64,000 nucleotides of DNA from Paracamarosporium sp. OC-R06-R3. Its lineage: Eukaryota; Ascomycota; Dothideomycetes; Pleosporales; Didymosphaeriaceae. The stretch lies in contig JACVRA010000256.1 of NCBI GenBank assembly GCA_019828545.1, forward strand, positions 1-64,000. Direction: 5' to 3'. Positions 19,360-28,847 of this stretch are shown piece after piece. A program made the position numbers and the translations under genes. A model generated the notes under the pieces. It was given only the letters and a program-made list of their open reading frames with translations. It had not been told where the DNA came from and made no database searches. How positions within the stretch are numbered: the stretch's first letter is position 1; every line of letters starts with the position of its first letter.

Positions 19360-21014
19360 CTAAAATTTAAACCCTCCACAATTGATGACAGATTGCAGCA
19401 TATCGTCTCCCAGGACTTCGGTCACTGTCTGTAGCTTGGCCAAAAGCCACATCTTCTGTGAGTGAGGAATGGAACCAATGCCAAAGGCTACAGTGAGTGG
19501 CCAGGCGAGCAGCGATGCCATCTTCGGTGGTATACTCTCTTGATTTGTGGCGCTCGAACCTCCTAGAATTGTGTCTACACCGCCACATAAATCGCTCGCA
19601 AGAAGATATATGTTCCCATACAGCTTCTTCTCTACTTCTATATTCGCCGGTTCCACTTGCTGTGCTTCAGTATATCGGCAAGCTCGCAAAGCAATGCTGT
19701 TAACAATTAATCGTGATGCCCGGTAGTTGTTCCAAGCAGCCGCATGTCGGTACGACGAGTAAGTGTGCACGAGCGGTTCAAATTCCAAGTCGGACATTGC
19801 GTAGCCCGTTGAGGCCGGTCTCGCTACGCTATACCGCCATTCCTTGGGCAGGCTACTCGACCACGATTCGAAATCGTCTTCGAGCTTCAGCGCTTCTTCA
19901 AGAAGGTCCTTCGTTGCGCTCATGGCCACACTGCAACATCCGCTGGATACATGGTCTTTTGTCGTCTCTATTAAGAACAACGAGCTGGCTCGAAGGGACG
20001 CGGCGCGAATCATCAATGCGTCTAGGGTTTTCGCAGGACAAACCTCATCATAGTTATCTCCGTGGAACCATTGTGGTGGTGCTCTTCCAGATAAGATTAA
20101 GGTTTGTACCTCGTTGGTGTCAGTTAGACGTTTGTTGGCTATAGCTCTGTTTCCACTTACAATCTGGCGCCGTACCACGGCATCTAGAGGTGAACATGCC
20201 GTCTGTTTCCGTAACGAACGTAGTTTCAAGATCCCGGTAGCTCCTTTGTGATGAGATGCATTGTTCCAAAATCGGGAACCGGCCGCATTAACGTTATCCG
20301 ATACTCCTGTAGTAGTCTGCTCTGGGCACCGCGGCATACATCGCTCAATGCTTCCTAGAAGCATTAACGCAAGCAGCAAGTGATCAATATGCTCATCTGC
20401 TATGGCTTGGATGTCTTTCTGAACCAGACTGATTACTTCATAGTACAGACGTTTTGCTTGATATATGGCCTCTCTCATTTGCTTAGCTCTTCCAAAGACA
20501 ACATGCGCAACGGCGGAAAGAGCGAGTTGTAAGCTAGAACCCGGACGAACTTGATTCCAAGAAGAAACTACCAAAGAAGCATACTCGATTCCCAAATCAA
20601 ACGGGTCGTTTGGTGGTTCGAACGCAAAGTTCTCGACCCAATAAGTGAGACAAAGTGTCTCTAGGCCTGGTGAAAGAGCATCTGGTATTGGTATCGGTAT
20701 TAAGCTCCGATTCTTTTCGCGCCGTTGGCGTCTCGGCCTGCCGCTTGCAAACGCATTCTCGCTTCTGAACGGTAGGCGCTCATCTTCCTTGGTGTCCCAG
20801 GAACAATGATACTTCGCTTTGATACAGCGTCCACAAGAAGGCCGGATCTGGTCACACTGCGGCCGGACTTAGCCTTTGATATTGTCTTAATGATCGCGTG
20901 TAGTAGATACCTTTACACGGCGTTTTTTGCACTGTGATTTGGTTGATCAGCCGAGACACAGCTCATTCAGGGCAGGGTTTTTACAGTCTTGCATGCTTGA
21001 CTAGGAAACACCAT
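19360..21014 (-). CDS. Zn2Cys6 fungal transcription factor with a microexon
   Basis: Exons on the minus strand are 20985-21014 (30 nt), 20911-20931 (21 nt) and 19360-20856, giving 515 residues. Joined, the N-terminus reads MVFPSQACKT-CKKRRVK-CDQIRPSCGRC followed by IKAKYHC: a complete Zn2Cys6 binuclear cluster (CxxCxxxxxxC...CxxC...C) cut by both introns. The remainder shows the fungal-specific transcription factor pattern, with long helices (LQLALSAVAHVVFGRAKQM, HLLLALMLLGSIERCMP) and a WHGxNYDE-like DNYDEVCP segment. It should be a nuclear activator or repressor; its targets are unknown. Being next to the aldo-keto reductase and GH78 genes makes a local pathway regulator possible (inference). 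Without joining the two tiny exons the zinc cluster would be missed and the protein would look like an orphan regulatory domain. Confidence 0.88.
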
Positions 21015-22015
21015 ATTTCACAACATGCGCAGCCTATCGAGGCAATACACTTTACTGTTGTGGTGGTCAAGATGTGGAAGTCGATTTCGTGCGGGTCCTT
21101 TAAGTACGGCCTGGTGATTGGTAAGCTAGCGCATCCTTCAGACAGAAACTTATTATATTGAGCCAATACCAGCAGTTGTATTGGAACTATTCATTCTTAA
21201 AATTTAGAAGACCGTTACTTACATGTCACTATATGTAATTCTTTGTCTGTGTGAATGTGTATACTAATAGCTATGTGTAGTCCTTTCACGATTATTGTTC
21301 TACAAATAGCCACAATGTTACTTCTACCAGAGGCATAAGTGACTTGCAGCTATGCTGAGGGCTAACTCTATGAAACACAAGAACATAGATAATCATGTGC
21401 ATACTATATCCGGGGGGGGGGGGTCAAATATACGCATAGTCTATGAACTAGTTTTGGCCCCAGAGCCGTGCATGGAAACCACATCATGTTGGCTTGACTA
21501 ACAAACCTTGCTACGTGCAGTTTATGTTTGGTACTGTTTGACAGACAACATTTTTATGAATCGCCGAACCGCTTAAAACACCTTTCCGCGTGTTCTGAGT
21601 TCAACGTCTTTTGTGACCATATAATGTCTAACGACACTGTCGAAAGATAGCTGACAGGTGGGCCGTCTCTCAGAGATCAATGTCTATGTTCTTTCATAGA
21701 AACAAAGAATTAAATGATGTCAAAGTTGAAAGACTAAGGAGTGGATTGTGTAGATATCACACTTCAACAGTCTCAACCACGAATCACATGATGTTCTGCG
21801 CCACATCTCTCTCACTTCGCCAGATATCGCAGACGAGCTCGGTACACCCAGGACAAAACGCCACCCTCGAAAGAGCCATTAACTTCAACCGGCCGCCTTT
21901 CTGCACTTCGCTCACCCACTCTCTTCTCACTCCCTGGCCCAGCCACCAGCATTGTTGCCACGGCGTCTTGCAGTCTATCGCAACACCAACCTGTTCCTTC
22001 TTTTTTGCATACAAA
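21015..22015. other. Intergenic divergent region with poly-G tract
   Basis: About 1 kb lies between the regulator start (minus) and the 698-residue gene (plus). It is AT-rich apart from a G run at 21412-21423. A long frame upstream of 22016 is in phase with the next gene, but I take it as leader because the fungal ATG context and an acidic start fit 22016 better. Confidence 0.55.
21412..21423. repeat. Homopolymer G12
   Basis: Twelve G residues in a row sit in otherwise AT-rich sequence. The length may be unreliable because homopolymers are prone to sequencing error. Confidence 0.8.
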
Positions 22016-24219
22016 ATGGGACTATATGGTTGGGCGTTTGGCAAGAAACCTAGATCTTCAGCTCCACCGCTGCTTTCCGCGACCACACTCGACGTATTCG
22101 ATATGAAGGCCAGCAGCCAAGATACAGGTTCTAAGATGCTTGTGAATAACAGCGACGATGAGGCGATAATCGAGGAGCTCAGTAGCGATGACGGTTTATC
22201 GGACGATGAGATAGAGCCTGACGAGGAGACCCTCTACCTAGAAGCTCGATCACCGATCATGGAGTCGGTAAGTAATCTGGCGTCAGTTCATGGCATCCAA
22301 ACGGAGAACTGACGCACATGTAGAGCAATGCCGGTGATTGTTGCTATGGTCTAAACGCAAGCTCGCCTACCTCGACCAGCGTCGCCGACCTTGATGAGGA
22401 TGAAACGGACTTTCTGGACAATATACTTGCGCAGTCCCACGCGCAGTTACCTTATGAACAACGTAAAGCCGCCGCAATGGCAGATGCCAAGGGTTCGGAG
22501 CACGTCGACATCACTGAGAACGATGATGCCACTCACACTAACAAGGAGCTGGTTGTTAGCGACTTTGCTGCAGATGGTGGAAATGGCGAGTCTGATATCA
22601 TCGATCCGTAAGTAAATTTGCCAATGGGCGGATATAGCTTGCTGATTTTGTTCACTAGAACGTCAACTACATCTCAGCACTCTACCTTCTATACCTCCAT
22701 AGCATCGACCTTGCAGCGGAAGTTCGAAGTTGCTCGCTTAAACGAACTGGCCGGCTCTTCCTACAATGAAGGTAGCGAAGGCTTGGACAAGAACAATGAG
22801 GCAGTGATTCACACCCGAGAGTCGGCCACCGTTTGTCAAGAGGATGTCGCAGTTCAAGAGCAGGTTGTCACGGTGGATAATCAGATCATCGTTGCTGGCG
22901 AACCCAAGGCTAGCGCCATTCCCGATTACTTCTACAACCCTATTGGGGACTACAACTGGGCTGACGAAGACGATGATTTTGGCTTGTTTGATCGTGTGGC
23001 ATTGAACACCATCAACAACACTATTTGCAATATTGACTATAACACTTGGTCACCTCTTGACAGTGTTGAAGCACGACCTGACTCAGAAATATCACATAAA
23101 AAGGTCCAAGAAGATCCTATTGGCATTGTTCCTGGTGATAGTGATACCGACAACACTTATAGGCACGTCGGCGAGACGTCCAAAAAAGGTACTCATGGTA
23201 GCCTAGACACAGAATTCCAACCGGTATCGTCCTACTATCCTCGCTCAGAATCCGATTATGGCGCAGGTTACTCCGGTCCCTCTCGCTCTTTAGCTCTCAC
23301 TAATTGGAATGAGAGGTTTTACCGCCATGAAGAGAGATGGAGGAATTCCGAAGAAGCATACCGGATCCAGATCGAGGAGCTCTTCAAGCGCTATCTTGAG
23401 GAGATCAAGTTTCTCCAAGAGCCGTCGGCTATAGAACCGCATGAAGAAGACAGGCATGACGAAGAGATGCGCAAAATCTTCCTCGATGTCCATCCTGCCC
23501 TCCCGAGTCACCGCGATCGCGGTCAGATGCACATCATCGACTGGAAGATCCTCATGAAACCGGACCTGGACGAGGGACAATTCCTCTTAGGTTTTGTGAA
23601 GCCGCGCCTGTGTGACGTCGTGGCGACCCTCTTGTTCGAGTCGGATCCGGCTATTCTCGATGCCTGGCTTGATCGTTCCAAGAAGACAGTGGAATGGTGG
23701 CACAAACCGCATCACGGAGCCTTCAGCACTGTCATCCGACGAGATGGCGATACTGTCATTGTGGGAACTTTTGCCGACCACGGCTTTAAACTTTGCTGGT
23801 CACGCTACATCAAGGCTTTGATCAAGCCAGACGGACAGTGGAGCGAGCTATATGCCTTCAGTGGCATTGCATCTTCACGTAAAGTTTGCGGCGAGATTGA
23901 CTGGCAGTCTTTCGAAAGCTTGAATCCCCAACTCGATGACGAGGACGAGCTTTGGGATCCGACCGAGGCGCTTTGGCACGGTAGAGTGCTAGCGCACACG
24001 CTGTTGAAGACAATACTGAACAACTGGAGTCAGTATCGCTCAGGGAATACTATTGAATGGGTTGTCGATGGACAGACAACGCTATTGGAAGAAAGGGGTA
24101 TTCGCCGTATGCCTAGGGAAAATGGGATCGAGAACGACCGAACTGACGAAGTCAATTGGTCTTCTGGGCTGTTCTCATCAGTCTCTGTAAGCGATTTTGA
24201 GCTTTGGAGGCCGGCATGA
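22016..24219 (+). CDS. Unrecognised 698-residue acidic protein
   Basis: Exons 22016-22267, 22324-22607 and 22659-24219 give 698 residues; both introns have GTAAGT donors and keep phase. I do not recognise the protein. Residues 1-400 are acidic and low in complexity, with runs such as NNSDDEAIIEELSSDDG and DLDEDETDF, and probably disordered. Around residues 410-450 is a charged helical stretch (RHEERWRNSEEAYRIQIEELF). The last 240 residues look folded, rich in Trp: HIIDWKILMKPDLDEGQFLLGF, VEWWHKPHHGAFSTVIRRDGDTVIVGTF, WSELYAFSGIASSRK and LWHGRVLAHTLLKTIL. No signal peptide or membrane segment is seen. The gene is divergent from the Zn2Cys6 regulator and convergent with the 577-residue gene. 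A start 112 codons upstream is open but less likely. Confidence 0.75.
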
Positions 24220-24922
24220 ACGGGCCGTTCAACTGTCATCCCAGTGCAGGCCTGGATCTGACGAAGAATAAACTGCCATGGATTGATTCTTTCTGTCGTT
24301 CTAAGTGATCTTGACTCTTCGATCAACGTTGAACTCCATTTTTACTTCTTCTTTGATCGTCATCCGCTGCGTATACTTAGGGGTTCTGCAGTTTTTGTGT
24401 ATAGCACTATACCCATACTGCAAAGGTATACCGAGACGTACTTTACAGATGCACTTCATCGTGTTGTCTTTGATAGAAGTTGGAGTAACATAGAACCGAC
24501 AAGGATAATACTTGTTCAGTCTAGTCATCCAAGTAGAGTGACATCTATTTGATGTTAGTACAGCTAGACTTCTATATCAGAAATGCTCCAGACTCACATA
24601 ACGAGACAGAATCCCACGCGCCATTTTGAAATGGACATCCTAATACCAGATGTCACAGGCGTATGCAACATTCATCTTAGGAATGGACCCTCGAGTAGCC
24701 ATCATGCCACATCAATCAATCGTTTCCTAGCGTGCCATATATAACAATAACTACCTGCGCTACCGCGGCGAAAACGACAACATCATTCAGAAAAAAGCAG
24801 AGCGACCATTGTTTTCGTCGCTGCAAATGCACCTTTGCTCTGCAAAAGAGAAGTAAATGTCTCAGGTATCTTCTTGAAGCTGTCATTACTGTCTGCTTCA
24901 CGCCCTATGTTCATTAGCATCT
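24220..24922. other. Intergenic, convergent 3' regions
   Basis: Two genes end facing each other across 703 AT-rich bases. I see only 3' UTR-like sequence; short frames here have no domain. Confidence 0.6.
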
Positions 24923-26656
24923 TCATCTTCGATTTCGGTCTTCTGTGTACTCACAGACGCGCGGTACGACTGGCATAACACCGATTTCAGACTCCGCTTC
25001 ACCTGTCCATTCGAAACTAATTTTCCAACTAATCTTCAACAACACATGTTTATCCTCCAGCATTAGTGTGTCGCGACCAAGATGCCAGTTCAGGTCTTTC
25101 CGTGAGAGACTATGGTCCGATTTTCCTTGACCTTGTAGGGTCATGTTCTCGGTATCGTCGCTGGTCCGTCCGGGTATCAGATGTCCAAATGCTACTTCGC
25201 ATCGATGCCAGTACTCGGCGCGCTTTTTCGCAACGTTCCAATATGAGTCGATCGCCCAACAAGCATTACTTAGGTCCTGTTCCTTCGCTCGTGTGAGTAT
25301 GAAAGGGCGTAACTCGCGATTCGCCCAATGTGATAACTGCAACAGTTTCAGATCGATAATGGTATTGTTTACTGTGTCTATGATTATAGAGATGGACGCC
25401 GTGAGGAGATTTTGCGGGCCGGTGATATAGATTGTGTGCTTTTGATGCACTCGGTTCGAGGAAGGAGGTTTCTGTCCTCGTGGAAGGTTTAACGTAGTAC
25501 GAAATTGGAATGACGTGAACATCTGCAGGTACGGATGCGGGTTGTCGAGCTCCAGAGGGCGATGGGACGCGACAGGATTCTCAGGCTGCGGAGCGGGGGG
25601 AGCGATCCGTTGGGTTGAAAATGGCAGAAAAGAACACAGCATTGAAGATAATGCTAGAGGTCTGCCTCCTTCGATTTCTTCGGATTTACAGAGGTCGTTG
25701 ATAAACGCGATAAGAGCTTCTCTTTCTTCAGGCGAAGCCACATACGTGGTGGGCTGTGCTTGAATCTTCGCCATTTCTTCTGTGCATTTTGAGATCTGTC
25801 TTTCTAAGAGTTCCAGCTCCTTCGTCAAACGCGCCTTCTCACGCTTTTTCTCCTCGATTTCGGAATTAGGCAGTTCTTCTTTATTTTGTTGTGCCTGCTG
25901 GGCTTCATTCTCGGAATTATACACATTTTCATCTACAGGCACATTCGAACTCTGTTGTTGTACATCGAGTGCGCTCTTTTGAGAAGGTGTCTTCTTTGTG
26001 GTATCCTTCATACGCGGCGGTCGCTTACTTGGCGAGGAGAATAGACCAAGGCGAGGAGCGTATTGTTCCTTTGACGCTCTTTGAGAAGGCGTCGTAGGCA
26101 AATCTACCTCGTCCTCCACTTCATTGCTCGGTACATGTGTTTGCGCCCGATGAGTGGTACCAGGGTGTGGTTCTGATGCGCGTGGCGATTGTGGTCCAGT
26201 AATGATGTTATCGCCATCTTCGACGGCTGGCGCTGGTGCAGACTGGGAACCACCATCCTGCTCGCCCAGTATGAATGCGCGTGCTTCTTTCCCACGCGCT
26301 AGTATATCCGCGCGCGCATTCAGTGTTGTTCGATCTGAAGAGGGAGGTTGTTGCAGAAGCTCAGGGTATCCACGCGCAAGGCTAGCTTTCGTAGGAGATG
26401 CGAAAGACGGTCTTCGCGGGGGCCTGCGCGGTGGCTCCTTCAAGGGACTGGATGATCTGCCGGAGGCGCCCTTGGTGGGCGAGAGAGGAAAACGACGAGG
26501 TGGGTCTTTCAGCGGGCTTGACTGCTTGTCTTCGGCGGTGACGTAGGAGCGAGAAGAAAGGGACGGTCTACGTGGTGGCTGCTTCAGCGGACTGATTGCT
26601 GTCTCTCGCCCTTCCGGCGAGGTTGTCTTCCTCCTCTTTCGCGCCGGCTCGTCCAT
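24923..26656 (-). CDS. Putative nuclear protein with SPLK repeats, possibly kinetochore-related
   Basis: A single frame encodes 577 residues. The N-terminal 240 residues are basic, Pro/Ser-rich and disordered, with an early RKRRK nuclear signal and three repeats of S-P-L-K-x-P-P-R-R at about residues 22-30, 47-55 and 69-78, plus several other SP/TP sites, so CDK phosphorylation is likely. A coiled coil at about 250-300 (EEKKREKARLTKELELLERQI) leads into a folded C-terminal half with TIYITGPQNLLTASISIII, LSHWANRELRPFI and a final ISWKISFEWTGEAESEIG. This order resembles fungal inner-kinetochore (Sim4/COMA-like) subunits that I recall only loosely, so the function is a guess. The gene is divergent from the OXLD1-like gene. 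Confidence 0.7.
   Translation of the reverse strand: MDEPARKRRKTTSPEGRETAISPLKQPPRRPSLSSRSYVTAEDKQSSPLKDPPRRFPLSPTKGASGRSSSPLKEPPRRPPRRPSFASPTKASLARGYPELLQQPPSSDRTTLNARADILARGKEARAFILGEQDGGSQSAPAPAVEDGDNIITGPQSPRASEPHPGTTHRAQTHVPSNEVEDEVDLPTTPSQRASKEQYAPRLGLFSSPSKRPPRMKDTTKKTPSQKSALDVQQQSSNVPVDENVYNSENEAQQAQQNKEELPNSEIEEKKREKARLTKELELLERQISKCTEEMAKIQAQPTTYVASPEEREALIAFINDLCKSEEIEGGRPLALSSMLCSFLPFSTQRIAPPAPQPENPVASHRPLELDNPHPYLQMFTSFQFRTTLNLPRGQKPPSSNRVHQKHTIYITGPQNLLTASISIIIDTVNNTIIDLKLLQLSHWANRELRPFILTRAKEQDLSNACWAIDSYWNVAKKRAEYWHRCEVAFGHLIPGRTSDDTENMTLQGQGKSDHSLSRKDLNWHLGRDTLMLEDKHVLLKISWKISFEWTGEAESEIGVMPVVPRVCEYTEDRNRR
26423..26593 (-). repeat. Three SPLK-x-PPRR peptide repeats
   Basis: Within the 577-residue protein, the peptide S-P-L-K-(Q/D/E)-P-P-R-R occurs three times at spacings of about 25 and 23 residues, with conserved codons. 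Each copy is a full S/T-P-x-K CDK consensus next to a polyproline/arginine patch. Confidence 0.85.
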
Positions 26657-27063
26657 GTTTGTCTGTGTGATGCGGCGTGCCGTAGGCGGTTGAACGCAAG
26701 CGAGGATGGACTGCGCACGCGTCGTCGTATAGCGCTCAAGCTATGAACATATCGAGGGCTAGTAATCACGCGTCTGTAGGGTGGTCGCTGCGCGTAATGG
26801 ACTCGTCTCGGCGCGTGTCGCGTGTTGCTGTCGCGGCGCTCGGTTTGCGGGGAGTTAGCGAGCCGAGAGACAGGAAGCGGGCCGAAAATGACTTCATGGC
26901 TGTGCTCCATTCACGCCTCGTCATCCGGTCTGTCGCGAACTATCTGTGCTCCTTAGAACCCTTCACAACCTGCATGGTTTGCGTACGATAAGACCATTGC
27001 ACACACAAGGGAATATATGCCACCCTGTTGCTGAACAGAGTGCGCATGTATTTGAACGCGAGC
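26657..27063. other. Bidirectional promoter region
   Basis: About 400 bases separate two divergent genes. No TATA box or gene is evident. Two further ATGs or near-cognates lie at 27028-27046, in frame with the OXLD1-like gene. Confidence 0.55.
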
Positions 27064-27862
27064 ATGGAGCAGCTTGCGCGATCCGCCAGACCGCTCGCAT
27101 TGCACCGCAATCTTTGCGTATCCTGTTACCGAGCGTCACCAAGTACGAAAAGAGCTGGTCTCCAGAACAGTGACCGGATACAAAGACGCTCCAAGGGTTA
27201 CATTGCCCCGGCTGGAGGTCAAGCGAGGCCCATTGAAGGTTTCTACGCAGGTACGCCCTCATGTCCAGATCCACGCTTGCGCAAACTAAACGTTCGTTGC
27301 AGAACTTCTGTCGAAACCCGTATCCAAAACTCCAGCCGCAACACGCACCGCCCCTACGCCACCACCGCCCGAATCGCTACCCAAGACAGATGAAGAGGAA
27401 ACACTCACAAAAGCGCGAATTGTTTTTGGTTCAAAACTAGCTGGACCGGCCGAAAGGAGGAAGGAAATCGAAGCCTCATCCCATGAGGTTGCCGGCGTTC
27501 TTGTCCCACCCAAACCCACAGAACCAGACAATTGCTGCATGTCCGGTTGCGTAAACTGCGTGTGGGATTTGTACAGAGATGAGATGGAAGAGTGGGCAGC
27601 AAAAAGTGCAGAAGCTCGTGCGAAAATACAGGCCCAAAGAGAGAGCGGCGAGAAGACTGGGAGCATGACGGCGAGCAAAGAGACACCCGCACATGTCGCA
27701 ACGAGTATGGATGACGACGGTGGAGGTAGTGAGACCAATTGGACAACGAACGCAAGCCAGGATAGCTTGTTTGACGATATACCCGTGGGCATACGTGAGT
27801 TCATGAGAACAGAGAAAAGACTGAAGGAGAAACATAAGGTAGAACGTGTCGCAACAGCATAA
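27064..27862 (+). CDS. OXLD1-like protein (oxidoreductase-like domain), likely mitochondrial
   Basis: Exons 27064-27250 and 27303-27862 give 248 residues. The central motif PPKPTEPDNCCMSGCVNCVWDLY with its Cys pairs, followed by EMEEW, is the short oxidoreductase-like N-terminal domain (Pfam Oxidored-like) found in animal OXLD1 and fungal mitochondrial proteins. The first 45 residues are Arg/Ser-rich and nearly free of acidic residues (MEQLARSARPLALHR, RIQRRSKGY), which suggests a mitochondrial presequence. The four cysteines probably bind a metal or form disulfides; the biochemical role is unknown. An ATG 6 codons upstream (27046) is an alternative start. The C-terminus is charged and probably disordered. 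The gene is convergent with DPM3, with 112 bases between stops. Confidence 0.87.
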
Positions 27863-27974
27863 CGTGAATTATTCAATACCCGTGGTATCAACCGTCCCAA
27901 ATGCATTTCCTATAGCTCCCCATTATGCGCCGATTGTTATGCTCCCCTGTCATACCGCAGACACCATATAAAGC

Positions 27975-28360
27975 CTAGTCAGAGCCAACGTCCACACCCT
28001 TCACGCGCAGCTCGGTGCGTGCCTGCTGTATCTGCGACATCAACTCCTTGTGTGCCTCCGGAACGTCGTTAAAGGTGAAGACTCCCCAGCCGAGCTTGAA
28101 GAGGAGGTATGCGCCGAACGATACCAGGGCCCAGAACGGGAGCTGCAATGTGATCAGCTAGTGCATGGTTGGTCATGTACGGTAGAATTTACCACAGGCA
28201 CGATTTCCTTTTGAATCTTCTCAGGGAAAGACACTATCTCCATGAACACCGCCAGGTAGAGCTACGGCTATTAGAAGCATGTTCAGCAATTGGCGTCTGA
28301 GGGGTCGCATACGGAGGTGAAAAGGAGGGCGATAGAGATCGTCTGCTGGGCGCGTGTCAT
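27975..28360 (-). CDS. DPM3: Dolichol-phosphate mannosyltransferase subunit 3
   Basis: Three exons on the minus strand (28313-28360, 28193-28261, 27975-28142), all in phase 0, give 94 residues. DPM3 is the small ER membrane subunit that tethers the catalytic DPM1 and so supports production of dolichol-phosphate-mannose for N-glycans, O-mannosylation and GPI anchors. Two membrane segments are visible: about residues 5-27 (ISIALLFTSLYLAVFMEIV) and 40-60 (FWALVSFGAYLLFKLGWGVFTF). They are followed by the conserved cytosolic tail FNDVPEAHKELMSQIQQART, the coiled-coil part that binds DPM1. Length matches the family (about 90 residues). The gene is too finely split to appear as one long open frame. 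It is divergent from the SmgGDS-like gene. Confidence 0.93.
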
Positions 28361-28847
28361 GTTTGCGATAGAGGCGATGCTAGATGGTCGAGATTCCGGT
28401 TTGAGATTACTGGCGTGGGATGCAAAAAGTACTGAGCGCTTCTGCTGTTGGTCGGTCGTCGCTGCCACATTTCAGAAGTATGCGCCAAGACGAACGTTGA
28501 ACCCCTGTTTAGGCACGTGCCTCAAGCGAAATCGCCCGATCAGCACATTTCCAGTACGAGCAATATCTCACCTCGGCCGGTCCGACTAAATTCCCACACT
28601 TTTGTAGGTTTGGAGAGGAGCTCATAAGACTTGGGCCCCAACAACAGGTATCGTAAGGTATCCATGCATGAGCGCCTGTTCTAGGCCAACAAGGATCAGG
28701 CAAACAAAGTTTCAACTTGTTGCCTCCAGATCACTTTCCTGTTTCGAACATAGATTGGATCCATTATGCTCCCATAGATACCTAAAATCGTCGAAATTCT
28801 GACATCTTCCGTTGTTGCGGTCGTCACTCACCAATCGTTGAGGCAAC
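28361..28847. other. Bidirectional promoter, DPM3 and SmgGDS-like genes
   Basis: The 487 bases between two divergent start codons hold no gene. Pyrimidine-rich DNA precedes the plus-strand start. Confidence 0.55.
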
